Positions 9,303 to 18,840 are shown, counted from the first letter of the stretch. The stretch: DNA of 64,000 nt from Christiangramia gaetbulicola (GCF_003054225.1 NZ_QBKQ01000001.1:124001-188000), one strand, 5' to 3'. The notes: generated by a model not told the origin, from the letters alone. Program-made: numbers and translations.

Positions 9303-10247
9303 TTATATAAATGTTAGAATTATAAAAACGGAATACCCTGTTAGTAACACGAAACCTTCCTTACGGCCCATTTCTGAAAACTTAGGAATAAGAAGCATAG
9401 GTAAAAGTACAAAAGCGATACCCAGCATCCAGAACATATCATTGCTAAGGATCTGCGAAGACTGCACTACAACGGGCTGAATTAATGCTGTTAGACCTAA
9501 TACCGAGGCTATATTAAAGATATTGGAACCGATAAGATTCCCTAGTGAAATAGCTTTTTCTTTTTTAATGGCTGCTATCAATGATGCAGCCAGCTCTGGA
9601 ACACTGGTCCCAATCGCGATCACGGTGACCGAAACAACTCTTTCGCTTACCCCAAGCTGAGTAGCCAGATCTACAGCTCCCATCACCAAAAGCTCAGATC
9701 CACCCCATAGAGCGAAAATTCCAATTAGAAGCCAAAGACTCATTTTAAATCCTCTTACATCCCGGAGGGATTCATCTACTTCTTCCACGATAACCTTATC
9801 TTTTCGTCGAGATCTTTTGATCAATATGAAAAGGTAAACTACAAGACCTAATAATAAAGCTCCACCTTCTATCCTGCTCAAAGTGTTTTCGCTTAAAAGG
9901 AAGAAATACAGAATTATGGAAAACACCATCATCACAGGCCAATTGATCCTGTAAAAATCCCGGTCTACCATCAAAGGAGAGACCATCGCAGTTAAACCAA
10001 GCACCAGACCTATATTGGCTATATTAGAACCAATGACATTCCCCAGGGAAATATCTGAAAAACCATCTATGGCAGCCTGGAGACTTACCAGTAATTCTGG
10101 CGCAGACGTAGCGAATGATACTACCGTAAGCCCTATTACCATTCTGGAAATATTCAGTTTAAGGGATAAAGCTACCGAAGCTCTCACCAGAAACTCTCCG
10201 CCTATTACCAGCAAAACAAAGCCAACGAGTAGATATACAACGCTCAT
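9303..10247 (-). CDS. Calcium/sodium antiporter (YrbG type)
   Basis: Inner-membrane exchanger of the CaCA superfamily, 314 residues with about ten hydrophobic helices. The two inverted alpha repeats that bind cations are clear: GNVIGSNIANIGLVLGLTA in the first half and LGNLIGSNIFNIASVLGLTA in the second, each preceded by a conserved acidic stretch (FATSAPELLVSLQAA and GTSVPELAASLIAA). Length and architecture match bacterial YrbG/MJ0091-type exchangers. It is transcribed alone and divergently from the BlaI-type regulator gene. Confidence 0.88.
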   Translation of the reverse strand: MSVVYLLVGFVLLVIGGEFLVRASVALSLKLNISRMVIGLTVVSFATSAPELLVSLQAAIDGFSDISLGNVIGSNIANIGLVLGLTAMVSPLMVDRDFYRINWPVMMVFSIILYFFLLSENTLSRIEGGALLLGLVVYLFILIKRSRRKDKVIVEEVDESLRDVRGFKMSLWLLIGIFALWGGSELLVMGAVDLATQLGVSERVVSVTVIAIGTSVPELAASLIAAIKKEKAISLGNLIGSNIFNIASVLGLTALIQPVVVQSSQILSNDMFWMLGIAFVLLPMLLIPKFSEMGRKEGFVLLTGYSVFIILTFI

Positions 10248-10340
10248 AAATCAATTTTTGACGAAGATAGAAGAAATGCCTTAAATACCAGCCAGAATAA
10301 AAAACAACTACTTTTATAGTTTATCAACTATTTTTTTCGT

Positions 10341-10348
10341 TATATTTG
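10341..10348 (+). promoter_or_regulatory. Candidate -7 box for the BlaI/M56 operon
   Basis: TATATTTG matches TAnnTTTG and lies 29 nt upstream of the ATG at 10377. BlaI-type repressors usually bind their own promoter, so an operator is expected nearby, but I see no clear dyad. Confidence 0.5.
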
Positions 10349-10376
10349 AAAATCAAATCTCACAAAGTATTGTTTC

Positions 10377-10739
10377 ATGGAAAAACTAACTAATAAAGAA
10401 GAAGAGATCATGCGAGTTCTCTGGGACCTGGAAAAAGCTTTTGTCAAGGAAGTATTGCCAGAATTAAAAGACCAGAAACTGCATTATAATACCGTTTCTA
10501 CTATTATTAGAAATCTGGAGGAGAAGGGATATGTTTCACATAAAGCTTTTGGCAAGACCCATCAATATTTTCCGGTGGTTTCCAAGGAAAGTTACCGCAA
10601 GCAATTTATGAACATGGCCACGAAACGCTTTTTTGACAATTCATTCAAGAATGTAGTTTCTTATTTCGCGAAAGAGGAAAAAATAAGCGCTGAAGAACTT
10701 AGAGAGATCCTGGATATTATCGAAAATGAGAAAAAGTAA
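10377..10739 (+). CDS. BlaI/MecI/CopY-type transcriptional repressor
   Basis: 120-residue winged-helix regulator. The N-terminal segment LTNKEEEIMRVLWDLEKAFVKEV and the recognition-helix region HYNTVSTIIRNLEEKGYVSHK match the BlaI/MecI family. These repressors are inactivated by cleavage when a partner M56 membrane protease senses a signal. That partner follows directly, overlapping by one base (TAATG), so the pair should form a sensing switch. Which genes it controls here is unknown; no beta-lactamase gene is adjacent. Confidence 0.88.
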   Translation: MEKLTNKEEEIMRVLWDLEKAFVKEVLPELKDQKLHYNTVSTIIRNLEEKGYVSHKAFGKTHQYFPVVSKESYRKQFMNMATKRFFDNSFKNVVSYFAKEEKISAEELREILDIIENEKK

Positions 10740-12751
10740 TGGAAAGTTTTCTGATCTACATTTTTAAAGCTTCTGCCCTGCTGGGTATTTTTTACCTCAG
10801 CTATCTCTTACTTCTTAAAAGGGAAACTTCATTTGAGCTGAACCGAAAGTTTTTACTTTCAGGTTTATTTACCTCCTTGATTCTACCCCTGATAAGTTTG
10901 AAGAAAAAAGTATATATCGAAGCCGCTCCTGAAACCTTCAATTACATACCGACCTCGACCAATATCACTGAGATTCCTGTGGAAAACACGCTGGATTGGT
11001 GGTACATTTCAGGAATCATTTATCTCATCATCACCGGATTTTTTCTCACCAGGTTTTGTATTCAAGTAAGTGCTGTCATAAAAATAATCCTCATTAATAA
11101 AGTTCAGAAAAGATCAGCTTTCAAATATCTTGAAGTAACAGATGATCAGCTGCCATTTTCATTTTTCAATTATATCGTATTCAATCCATATAAACATTCC
11201 GAAAAAGATCTTAGACTCATCCTCGAACATGAAAAAGTTCATGCCCGCCAATTACATTCTGCAGATATCATCCTGGTGAACCTGATCAATTGCGTTTTCT
11301 GGTTTAACCCTTTTTCATGGTTCTATAAAAAAGCGGTAGAACAGAATCTTGAATTCATCGCAGACAGGGAAACCGTGAGCAGAACAGAAGAAATTAAAGA
11401 GTATCAGCATGCGCTGGTAAAAGTTTCAATCGCCGATCTAAGACCGGCACTTACTAATCATTTTTATCAATCATTTATCAAAAAACGAATTCTTATGTTA
11501 AACAAAAAATCATCATCCCAAAGTCCAGCATGGAAGTTAAGCCTGATAATGCCAATAATTCTTGCTTTCATGCTACTTTTTAATGTCAAGACCGAAGCAC
11601 AGGTCGTTGAAAAAGACATTTATCGAAATACTGATAAGCAAGAAGCTCCGCAACCTCAGCACGAAACTGAAGTCGTAGAAGATATTGAAATCACCGAAGC
11701 TCCCGGAGAGATCGAAATTGAGACTGAAGACGCTCCTGAAATTACATGGACTGCCAAAACCATTACCAGCACACGAAAAAGTAAAAAAGACCTGGGTAGA
11801 GATCCTTTATATGTGCTAAACGGAAAAAGATACAAGGCTTCAAAACTCAAAACTAAATACATAAGCCTTGGATCTGAATTTGAGATCTTAACCGGTAAAG
11901 ACGCGACAAATACTTTTGGCGAAGACGCTGAAGGTGGAGCGATCATAATTCCGGATGCAGAGATCATTAAGAACTTTGATAAGGTCATGGAAGAAATTGG
12001 TGGAAACAACCAGTTTTCCGGTAGATATATTATGGTAGATGAAAGTGGAAAACCAAACTATGTAAGACTGAATGCTTCCACTTCAGCTCCAAACCATCAA
12101 AAAGTAATCTTTGGTAAGGGTTATTCCACAGTTCGTATCTCTCCTAAAATGAGTGACTACGAAATAATGCATGGTGGCATTGCTAAGGGAATAAACAGAA
12201 GAGGTGCATATGGATTCAGAACTAAAAATAGAAATGTATCAGGAAATAATGTAAGTATCCGAAAGATCAATAAGGATTCTAATAAGGTATATGTCCAGAC
12301 CCAGAATGCTGAGCCAATCTATGTGGTTGATGAAGAAATAAGAACCAAGGATTTTATTCAGTTAATCCAACCTGAAGATATTGCCTCAATCAATGTACTA
12401 AAGGGTGAAAAAGCTACGGCAAAGTATGGTAAAAAAGGAACAGAGGGAGTAATCGAAATTTACACCAAGAAAGACTCAGGGGAGCTGAGTGATTCTGTAT
12501 TCTTAATTTCCAAATCATTTACTAATGCTGAAATTGAGAATCTAAAGAAGGAAGTACTTAAAAAAACTGGATACACCTTAGAAGTTAAAGATATCGAACG
12601 CAATGGGAAGGGGCAGATCGCAAATATCGCCGTAAAATTCTTTAATTCGAATAGTATGGTTCAATCCAGCTATAGTAATGAAAATGGGATTCCGAATATT
12701 CATGTTGGTCTAAAAAAAGGTGGTGGATTGATTATTTCTGCCTCAGAGTAA
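10739..12751 (+). CDS. M56 (BlaR1-type) membrane metalloprotease with TonB-plug-like tail
   Basis: 670 residues. The first 300 contain four hydrophobic helices (for example SALLGIFYLSYLLLL and SLIMPIILAFMLLF) and the M56 zinc site ILEHEKVHARQ (HExxH at about residue 163) with a downstream acidic ligand region EFIADRETV. The C-terminal half is unusual: two segments, DPLYVLNGKRY at about 359 and PIYVVDEEI around 525 followed by IASINVLKGEKATAKYG and VIEIYTKK, look like the plug domains of TonB-dependent receptors. This combination is recurrent in Bacteroidota M56 proteins and probably serves as a periplasmic sensor or docking part. The gene overlaps the upstream BlaI-type repressor, which is likely its substrate or target. 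Confidence 0.85.
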   Translation: MESFLIYIFKASALLGIFYLSYLLLLKRETSFELNRKFLLSGLFTSLILPLISLKKKVYIEAAPETFNYIPTSTNITEIPVENTLDWWYISGIIYLIITGFFLTRFCIQVSAVIKIILINKVQKRSAFKYLEVTDDQLPFSFFNYIVFNPYKHSEKDLRLILEHEKVHARQLHSADIILVNLINCVFWFNPFSWFYKKAVEQNLEFIADRETVSRTEEIKEYQHALVKVSIADLRPALTNHFYQSFIKKRILMLNKKSSSQSPAWKLSLIMPIILAFMLLFNVKTEAQVVEKDIYRNTDKQEAPQPQHETEVVEDIEITEAPGEIEIETEDAPEITWTAKTITSTRKSKKDLGRDPLYVLNGKRYKASKLKTKYISLGSEFEILTGKDATNTFGEDAEGGAIIIPDAEIIKNFDKVMEEIGGNNQFSGRYIMVDESGKPNYVRLNASTSAPNHQKVIFGKGYSTVRISPKMSDYEIMHGGIAKGINRRGAYGFRTKNRNVSGNNVSIRKINKDSNKVYVQTQNAEPIYVVDEEIRTKDFIQLIQPEDIASINVLKGEKATAKYGKKGTEGVIEIYTKKDSGELSDSVFLISKSFTNAEIENLKKEVLKKTGYTLEVKDIERNGKGQIANIAVKFFNSNSMVQSSYSNENGIPNIHVGLKKGGGLIISASE

Positions 12752-12772
12752 ATTATTAATTTGAATGCCTCC

Positions 12773-12806
12773 AAAACCTGTCAACGTACTCATTGACAGG
12801 TTTTTT
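12773..12806 (+). terminator. Terminator behind the M56 gene
   Basis: Arms AAAACCTGTCAA (12773-12784) and TTGACAGGTTTT (12793-12804) form a perfect 12-bp stem followed by a T-run. It argues against any start codon upstream of it for the next small gene. Confidence 0.88.
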
Positions 12807-12817
12807 TATACTTTGCT

Positions 12818-12825
12818 TATCTTTG
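12818..12825 (+). promoter_or_regulatory. Candidate -7 box (TATCTTTG)
   Basis: TATCTTTG matches the TAnnTTTG consensus, 17 nt upstream of the ATG at 12843 and just after a terminator. It supports a separate transcript for the 50-residue gene. Confidence 0.5.
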
Positions 12826-12842
12826 GAGTAAACCGACCGAAA

Positions 12843-12995
12843 ATGAAAAAGCAAATTTTTAAAGCTTTAGCAAAACTGAATAAAAAGGTATTCCCCAGTT
12901 ATTCTAAAAAAGGCCTCGACCTTCAAAAAGCCAGTAAAGTGCAAATGGCTATTATTGGCTGGAAACTCTGGGTGACCAAAAACTCTTTGAGTTAA
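12843..12995 (+). CDS. Small conserved basic protein (about 50 residues)
   Basis: Begins MKKQIFKALAKLNKKVFPSY and ends with IIGWKLWVTKNSLS; 50 residues, strongly basic. Similar short proteins occur next to core genes in many Flavobacteriaceae and are sometimes mislabelled as SsrA-binding protein; I see no SmpB fold here. The longer in-frame start at 12765 would place codons through the upstream terminator hairpin, so ATG 12843 is preferred, backed by a TAnnTTTG box at 12818. The end overlaps by 4 nt the end of the convergent apt gene. Function unknown. Confidence 0.6.
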   Translation: MKKQIFKALAKLNKKVFPSYSKKGLDLQKASKVQMAIIGWKLWVTKNSLS

Positions 12996-13510
12996 GAATA
13001 TTTGATCAAAGAAGAGACACCATAATTCTTGATCTTTTCAGCGCCATGTAAAAATTCCAGTTCAACCAGAAAGCTACATTGCACGATCTCCCCTCCACAC
13101 TTTTCTATCAGCTTACAGGTTGCCGCAGCGGTTCCTCCAGTTGCGAGAACATCATCATGCAACAATACTTTTTCTCCCTTTTTAATAGCGTCTTCATGGA
13201 TCTCTAAAGTATCGCTGCCATATTCCAGATCATAATTTTCAGTATGGGTTCTATGGGGTAGCTTACCAGGCTTTCTTACCGGAATAAAACCGGCATTCAA
13301 TTTTTCAGCCAGAAGCGTGGCAAAGAAGAATCCGCGTGATTCTATACCTACTACCTTATCTATATTGGTATGAGGTAAATTCTGCATGAACAGTTTCACC
13401 GCGAGACGCATGGCATCTGGATCCAGCAATAGCGGAGTGATATCTTTATAACTCACCCCTTTTTTTGGGAAATCTGGGATATTTCTAACGTAAGATTCTA
13501 ATTTCATCAT
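12992..13510 (-). CDS. apt: Adenine phosphoribosyltransferase
   Basis: Salvages adenine to AMP using PRPP. 172 residues, typical of the family. The PRPP-binding motif is present as KVLLHDDVLATGGTAAA, and the N-terminal IPDFPKKGVSYKDITPLL plus VVGIESRGFFFATLLAEKL and PVRKPGKLPHRT are the standard Apt blocks. The first two codons are both ATG. It lies 6 nt downstream of the DUF2461 gene on the same strand, so they probably form a two-gene transcript. Confidence 0.95.
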   Translation of the reverse strand: MMKLESYVRNIPDFPKKGVSYKDITPLLLDPDAMRLAVKLFMQNLPHTNIDKVVGIESRGFFFATLLAEKLNAGFIPVRKPGKLPHRTHTENYDLEYGSDTLEIHEDAIKKGEKVLLHDDVLATGGTAAATCKLIEKCGGEIVQCSFLVELEFLHGAEKIKNYGVSSLIKYS

Positions 13511-13516
13511 GTAGTA

Positions 13517-14170
13517 TTAAACGGTGACGGCATGGTTCAGATATTTCCTGAACGGTAGCATCTCCTTATATATATCTATTAATTTATCCTGAAAATCATC
13601 CTGCATGATCTCCTTCTGGGTAAGACTATGCATTACCGCGAAGCTCTTATTTCTAAGAAGCTCTATATGCTCATGGTCCTGTGAATAGCCCTTTGGTGAG
13701 GTCTTTAATTTTTCCTCTTCCATGAGTCCGCCAAATGTATCCTTAAACGATTTCTTATTGAGGATCTTTTTAAATTCATCTCCATTATAATCTATGGCCG
13801 CCCTTATACTATCCAGCTTTTTCTTCTCTGGCTTATAAAAACCTCCAGCGACAAAACTTTCATTGATACCTATATGAATATAAAAATCGCCTTTCCCCTT
13901 TTCCTTATCCAGCCCTGCTCCAAAATGATCTTTATAAACAGGTTTGTTTGGATGAAAAAGCAAATTATTATTGATCCTGTTAATGGCCTGCTTGCCTGTA
14001 GTTGGTGAATATTCCGGATCTATCTGTGCAAGTTTTATATCCATTTGGTTGAGCCATTCAATATAAAAATCGCGTACCTCATGGTATTGCTTGCGATGAT
14101 TATCCATCCACTCTTTATTATTGTTCCGGTTAAGGTCTCTCAGGAATTCGAATAATTTATAGAAGCTCAT
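13517..14170 (-). CDS. DUF2461 family protein
   Basis: 217 residues matching the DUF2461/TIGR02453 pattern: FLRDLNRNNNKEWMDNHRKQY near the N-terminus and PVYKDHFGAGLDKEKGKGDFYIH in the middle (shown in parts: PVYKDHFGAGLDKE and GDFYIHIG), with SFVAGGFYKPE following. Soluble, no signal peptide. The biochemical function is not established. It precedes apt by 6 nt. Confidence 0.82.
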   Translation of the reverse strand: MSFYKLFEFLRDLNRNNNKEWMDNHRKQYHEVRDFYIEWLNQMDIKLAQIDPEYSPTTGKQAINRINNNLLFHPNKPVYKDHFGAGLDKEKGKGDFYIHIGINESFVAGGFYKPEKKKLDSIRAAIDYNGDEFKKILNKKSFKDTFGGLMEEEKLKTSPKGYSQDHEHIELLRNKSFAVMHSLTQKEIMQDDFQDKLIDIYKEMLPFRKYLNHAVTV

Positions 14171-14370
14171 TTTTGTTTTAAAGATATTAAACTGAAACCG
14201 AACCTTAAAAAAGGAAGTCTCTAATTAATTTCTGAAGTCCGGATAAATTGAAGCAGGCAATAAAATAAACCTGATATTCAATGGATTGAATCCATTTTCC
14301 TCTAGATAGAGTTAATATAAAAGAAGAAATTATATTAATTTTAAAGTACCTAATCAATAAATCAACCAGT

Positions 14371-14718
14371 ATGGACTACCAAAAACTGGGGGAGGATATC
14401 TATATCCCCAAACGAAATGTTTCAGCGCTTAAAGACTCTGGAGAGATTAAATTTCATTATTTCCTGGATAGCCGTATTAATGGTCACTGGGTAGATCTTG
14501 ATGTCACCAGTAAACTTTTCGACAACGATAAACTGTATGTAAGAAAATCCTGTTACAGGGTAAAACTGGGACAGATAGAGAATTGCGTAAAGGCGAATAT
14601 CATAGACCATATGAAGAGCCTTGGCCTCCCAACCAAAAACATTCCGAAAGCACTATATAACCGATCTACAACTAATCAATCTTTAAGACACAAGACGAGT
14701 AAAGTCTATAGTGATTAG
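14371..14718 (+). CDS. Hypothetical protein, 115 residues
   Basis: A soluble protein with an alternating hydrophobic pattern (YFLDSRINGHWVDLDVTSKLF, KLYVRKSCYRVKLGQIENC shown in part) and a basic, Thr/Ser-rich tail. No signal peptide, membrane segment or known motif. A good terminator follows at 14739-14769, and about 200 nt of non-coding DNA precedes it, so it looks like a genuine single-gene unit. I do not recognise a family. Confidence 0.55.
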   Translation: MDYQKLGEDIYIPKRNVSALKDSGEIKFHYFLDSRINGHWVDLDVTSKLFDNDKLYVRKSCYRVKLGQIENCVKANIIDHMKSLGLPTKNIPKALYNRSTTNQSLRHKTSKVYSD

Positions 14719-14738
14719 TTGATCTGATCCTTCAGAGT

Positions 14739-14769
14739 AAAAACCCTGCCAGAAACGGCGGGGTTTTTA
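14739..14769 (+). terminator. Terminator behind the 115-residue gene
   Basis: AAAACCCtGCC and GGCgGGGTTTTT form a GC-rich stem over AGAAAC with a T-run. Stem strength suggests efficient termination before the TonB-receptor gene. Confidence 0.85.
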
Positions 14770-14898
14770 TTTTGGTAAAAATCAAGCTGAATTCAATAAA
14801 CAGCAAAAACCACAAATCCCTGATATTATTGCTTTTAAGCAGAAAAAATAAAAATGAAATAACTGAAAAAATTAATATTGAAAACAATTTGGAAACAC

Positions 14899-14906
14899 TA
14901 CTTTTG
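14899..14906 (+). promoter_or_regulatory. Candidate promoter of the TonB-receptor gene
   Basis: TACTTTTG fits TAnnTTTG and has a TTG at 14878-14880, 18 nt upstream, matching the -33 element spacing of Bacteroidota. It lies 39 nt before the ATG at 14945. Confidence 0.6.
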
Positions 14907-14944
14907 CAAAAATTTTAGAATAATTTAACACAACACAATTACCC

Positions 14945-17900
14945 ATGAAAAGACTACTACTGCTATGCCTCATAGCATTATTTTCGAATCTTTCAGTAAT
15001 GGCACAGGTTACCACGGCTGAGATTAGCGGAGAGGTATTTTACGAAGAAAATACACCTCTTCCCGGAGCTAATGTTACCGCAGTGCACACCCCTACCGGA
15101 ACCACTTATGGTGCCGTAACTAATTTTGATGGTGGTTTTAATCTCCTTAACCTTAGAGTTGGAGGTCCCTACAAGATCTCTGTAAGTTATGTTGGATTCA
15201 AGACTTCAGTTCTTGAAGGAATTAATCTTAATCTTGGACAGACTTACAATGTAGAGATCGAAATGGTTTCTGATGCTACCCAGCTTGACGCCGTGGTCAT
15301 CAATGCTACAAGAAACCAGGTGATCAACAGCGATCGTACGGGAGCTGAAACTAACATTGGAAGCAGAGAACTAAAATCTTTGCCAACAATTTCAAGATCT
15401 GCTTCAGATTTTTACCGATTAGAACCTACTGCTTCCAGCAATGGTTCATTTGGAGGTAGAAACGACCAGTTCAACAACTTCAGCCTTGACGGATCTATCT
15501 TCAACAACCCATTTGGGCTTGATGCAGCGACTCCAGGAGGACAAACCAATGCACAACCTATTTCTCTTGATGCGATTGATCAAATCCAGGTTTCTACCGC
15601 TCCTTATGATGTAACCCAGGCTGGTTTTACCGGTGCGTCTGTAAACGCTGTTACTAAAAGTGGTACTAACGAATTGAAAGGAACCGTTTATGGATTCTAT
15701 CGTAACGAAGACATGACCGGAGATAAAGTAGGTGGCGACGATATAATCGTACCAGACCTTAAACAGGCTCAGTATGGATTTAGTATCGGTGCCCCGATCA
15801 TAAAAGACAAACTTTTTATTTTCGCAAACTTCGAAAAAGACGATCGTGAAGACCTTGGTTCAAACTTCCTTGCAAGCAGACCAGGTTTAACAGGATCTAA
15901 TATTTCAAGAGTTACTGCTGAGGATCTTGAATATGTTTCCAGCTCACTTGCTTCTCTAGGATATGAAACCGGAGCTTATGAAAATTATACTCATGAGACT
16001 GCTTCTACTAAAGGTATTTTGAAACTTGACTGGAACATTAACCAGAAGCACCGTCTTGCTTTTATCTACAACTTCCTTGATGCTTCAAGAGATCTTCCGG
16101 CTAACCCGGAAGCGATAGGAAGAAGAGGACCAGACCTTACTACCCTTCAGTTCAGAAATTCTGGATACGAGATCAACAATAAGATCGATTCATGGTTGGT
16201 TGAACTAAACTCGAATTTCGGAAATAACATTTCAAATAAATTCCAGGCGGGTTATACCTTCTTCGACGACAGTCGTGATCCTTTCTCTGCTCCTGCTCCG
16301 GCAATAAGCATCCAGAAAGATGGAGTGCGTTATATCGTGGCTGGTCATGAGCCTTTTTCTGTGAACAACAGACTGGAACAAAATGTTTACCAGATCACCA
16401 ACAACCTTAATGTGGTTTCTGGAAACCATACTTTCACTTTTGGTGGAAGCTTTGAAAGATTCGATTTCGATAACTCTTTCAACCTTGGTGCCTATACTTA
16501 CTTTAATGAAAATGGCGGAGTTGGAGTTTTTGCTCCAGATTTTGCAAGCGTAAGAACAAATCCTGATAATCCAGGAACTAGCTTCCAGGAAGCAATTGAG
16601 AACGGATTGATTGGAGCGGCTTTAGATAATGCTCAAAACGTTTTTGATTCAAACAATGCTAACGATAGCTGGGCTTTAGCTGAAACTAATGTTGGTCAGC
16701 TTGCTTTTTATGCTCAGGACAGATGGAAGATCACAGATGATTTTACCTTCACTTACGGTCTTAGAGTAGACAAGCCATTATATTTCGACACTAAAGACAA
16801 GATCCAGGAAAACATAGAGCGTCTTGCCGGTGGAACTTTCCCTGACGGAGATTATCAGCCAGAGATCACTTATTTTGATGAAAATGGAGATCCGGTAAAA
16901 CTTAACAGTTTAGAACTTCCTTCAAACGATCTACTTTGGTCTCCAAGACTTGGATTCAACTGGGACGTGATGGGAGATAACCAGCTACAGCTTCGTGGTG
17001 GAACTGGTATCTTTACAGGTAGACTTCCATTTGTATGGATAGGAAACCAGGTTGCGAATCCTGCTTTCTATTTCTACCAGACCACAGCGCCAGATTTCCA
17101 GTTCCCACAGGTTTGGAGAAACAGTTTAGGTGCAGATTACAGGTTTGAAAATGGTCTTGTTGCTACTACAGATATCATCTACACTAAGGACCTTAATGCT
17201 CAAATGGTAAGAAACTATGGTCTTTCAAGACCTTCAGGAACTTTGAACGGAGTAGATAACCGTCCTATTTATCTGAACAGCGATAAAGCTGTGAACGAAT
17301 TTGGCGGTCCTAACAACGCTTACGTATTCACAAATACAGATGTTGGATATTCCTTCAACTGGTCTGTAAAACTGGCTAAAAGCTTCGAGAAGGACTTTTA
17401 TGCAAGTATCGCTTATAACTATTTGAAGTCTGAAGACGCTAGTTCCCTGGATGCAGAGATCTCTAGTGATGCTTACGACAGGAACCCTGCTTTAGGAAAT
17501 GTGAACGCAGCAGTTGAAAGCGCTTCAAGATATGGAGACAAACACAGAATAGTAGGACAGCTTAACAAAGAGTTCAATTACGGTAAAAATGACCAGTGGA
17601 GAACCTCTATTGGTGCTTTCTATGAGTATGCCCAGGGAGGTAGATTCTCTTACACATATTCAGGAGATATCAATAATGACGGTTCTGTATTGAACGATCT
17701 TATTTATATCCCTACTAATTCTGAACTACAGCAATATACCTTTACGGGTACTATCGAAGAGCAAGAAGCTCAGAGACAGGCTTTCGAGCAGTTTATCCAG
17801 CAGGATGATTACCTAAGCGAGAACCGTGGGGAATATGCTGAAAAATATGGTATTCTTAGCCCATGGAGAGGTCGTTGGGATGTGAAATTCCTTCAGGATT

Positions 17901-18148
17901 ATAACTTCAAAGTTGGTAAGAAAACCAATACTATCCAGTTAAGCCTTGATATCCTTAACTTCGGAAACCTATTGAATTCAGATTGGGGTGTGATCCAGAT
18001 CCCGGTGAACGATCAGCCGCTTGGAGTTAGTGTTGGTGAAGACAACACTCCGGTATATACTTTCGGAAATCAAACCAGAACTTTTGCCAATGACTTTAGC
18101 CTTCAATCAAGATGGCAGGCACAGGTAGGTTTACGTTATATCTTCTAG
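14945..18148 (+). CDS. TonB-dependent outer-membrane receptor with carboxypeptidase-like N-domain
   Basis: 1067 residues. A signal peptide (MKRLLLLCLIALFSNLSVMA, then Q) is followed by a carboxypeptidase regulatory-like beta-sandwich (EISGEVFYEENTPLPGANV), a plug domain (about 110-240, including DGSIFNNPFG and IDQIQVSTAPYDVTQAGF), and a long region of alternating beta strands ending in aromatic Phe (GLRYIF), typical of OMP barrels. It is of the OmpA/Oar-like type rather than SusC with SusD, because no susD gene is adjacent. The transported substrate is unknown. Monocistronic, between a promoter-like box and a terminator. Confidence 0.92.
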   Translation: MKRLLLLCLIALFSNLSVMAQVTTAEISGEVFYEENTPLPGANVTAVHTPTGTTYGAVTNFDGGFNLLNLRVGGPYKISVSYVGFKTSVLEGINLNLGQTYNVEIEMVSDATQLDAVVINATRNQVINSDRTGAETNIGSRELKSLPTISRSASDFYRLEPTASSNGSFGGRNDQFNNFSLDGSIFNNPFGLDAATPGGQTNAQPISLDAIDQIQVSTAPYDVTQAGFTGASVNAVTKSGTNELKGTVYGFYRNEDMTGDKVGGDDIIVPDLKQAQYGFSIGAPIIKDKLFIFANFEKDDREDLGSNFLASRPGLTGSNISRVTAEDLEYVSSSLASLGYETGAYENYTHETASTKGILKLDWNINQKHRLAFIYNFLDASRDLPANPEAIGRRGPDLTTLQFRNSGYEINNKIDSWLVELNSNFGNNISNKFQAGYTFFDDSRDPFSAPAPAISIQKDGVRYIVAGHEPFSVNNRLEQNVYQITNNLNVVSGNHTFTFGGSFERFDFDNSFNLGAYTYFNENGGVGVFAPDFASVRTNPDNPGTSFQEAIENGLIGAALDNAQNVFDSNNANDSWALAETNVGQLAFYAQDRWKITDDFTFTYGLRVDKPLYFDTKDKIQENIERLAGGTFPDGDYQPEITYFDENGDPVKLNSLELPSNDLLWSPRLGFNWDVMGDNQLQLRGGTGIFTGRLPFVWIGNQVANPAFYFYQTTAPDFQFPQVWRNSLGADYRFENGLVATTDIIYTKDLNAQMVRNYGLSRPSGTLNGVDNRPIYLNSDKAVNEFGGPNNAYVFTNTDVGYSFNWSVKLAKSFEKDFYASIAYNYLKSEDASSLDAEISSDAYDRNPALGNVNAAVESASRYGDKHRIVGQLNKEFNYGKNDQWRTSIGAFYEYAQGGRFSYTYSGDINNDGSVLNDLIYIPTNSELQQYTFTGTIEEQEAQRQAFEQFIQQDDYLSENRGEYAEKYGILSPWRGRWDVKFLQDYNFKVGKKTNTIQLSLDILNFGNLLNSDWGVIQIPVNDQPLGVSVGEDNTPVYTFGNQTRTFANDFSLQSRWQAQVGLRYIF

Positions 18149-18170
18149 AGTAACTAAAACCTGATAAATT

Positions 18171-18203
18171 AAAAAGCAGTCTTAGAAATAAGGCTGCTTT
18201 TTT
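18171..18203 (+). terminator. Terminator behind the TonB-receptor gene
   Basis: AAAAAGCAGtC pairs with GgCTGCTTTTT over about 8 nt, followed by a T-run. One G-T wobble. Confidence 0.85.
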
Positions 18204-18282
18204 TATTTGAAATATCTGAAAACCCGGAACAGATTTATTATATGATCTTTTTTATCTTTATTAAGTATCTAAATTTAAGCAT

Positions 18283-18840
18283 ATGAACAGATGGTCTGGA
18301 CAGATCGATAAAGTAACCGAGGATTTCCTGAATTCCTTTACTAATCTTACCGAAGAGGAATTAAACTGGAAGCCCGATGCCGGAACCTGGAGCATCGCTG
18401 AAAATATAGATCACCTTATCCAGGTAAACAAAAGCTACTTTCCAATCCTGGAGAAATTAATAAAAGGCAATTATAGATTACCCTTTATCGCAAGGTTTGG
18501 CTTCGTTGTTCGCTTTTTCGGGAATATGATCCTGAAATCTGTTCAACCAGATCGCACGAAAAAAGTAAAAACCTTTCCTCTTTGGGAGCCTAAAAAGAGT
18601 CATTTTAGCCGGGATATTCTAAACAGTTTCGAAGAACACCAGAAACAGCTCAAGGCAGAAATTCTGAAGGTAGACGATAAAGTAAGAGAGAATGCTGTGA
18701 TTTCTTCCCCAATCAATAAGAATATAGTTTACAAATTAGAAACCGCTTTCGATATTATCGTAAGTCATGAGAAAAGACATTACGAGCAGGCTGAAGAGGT
18801 TTACCAATTACTGAAAGTTCAAAAAAATAAATCATCATGA
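18283..18840 (+). CDS. DinB-like four-helix protein
   Basis: 185 residues. N-terminal segment FLNSFTNLTEEELNWKPDAGTWS, then ENIDHLIQVNKSYF, and a C-terminal SHEKRHYEQAEEVYQLL give the DinB_2 pattern with three metal-ligand histidines (HL in the first part, H and H near the end). Such proteins bind a divalent metal and often act on bacillithiol or damaged small molecules. It overlaps the start of the RidA gene by 4 nt (ATGA), indicating a two-gene operon. Confidence 0.85.
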   Translation: MNRWSGQIDKVTEDFLNSFTNLTEEELNWKPDAGTWSIAENIDHLIQVNKSYFPILEKLIKGNYRLPFIARFGFVVRFFGNMILKSVQPDRTKKVKTFPLWEPKKSHFSRDILNSFEEHQKQLKAEILKVDDKVRENAVISSPINKNIVYKLETAFDIIVSHEKRHYEQAEEVYQLLKVQKNKSS

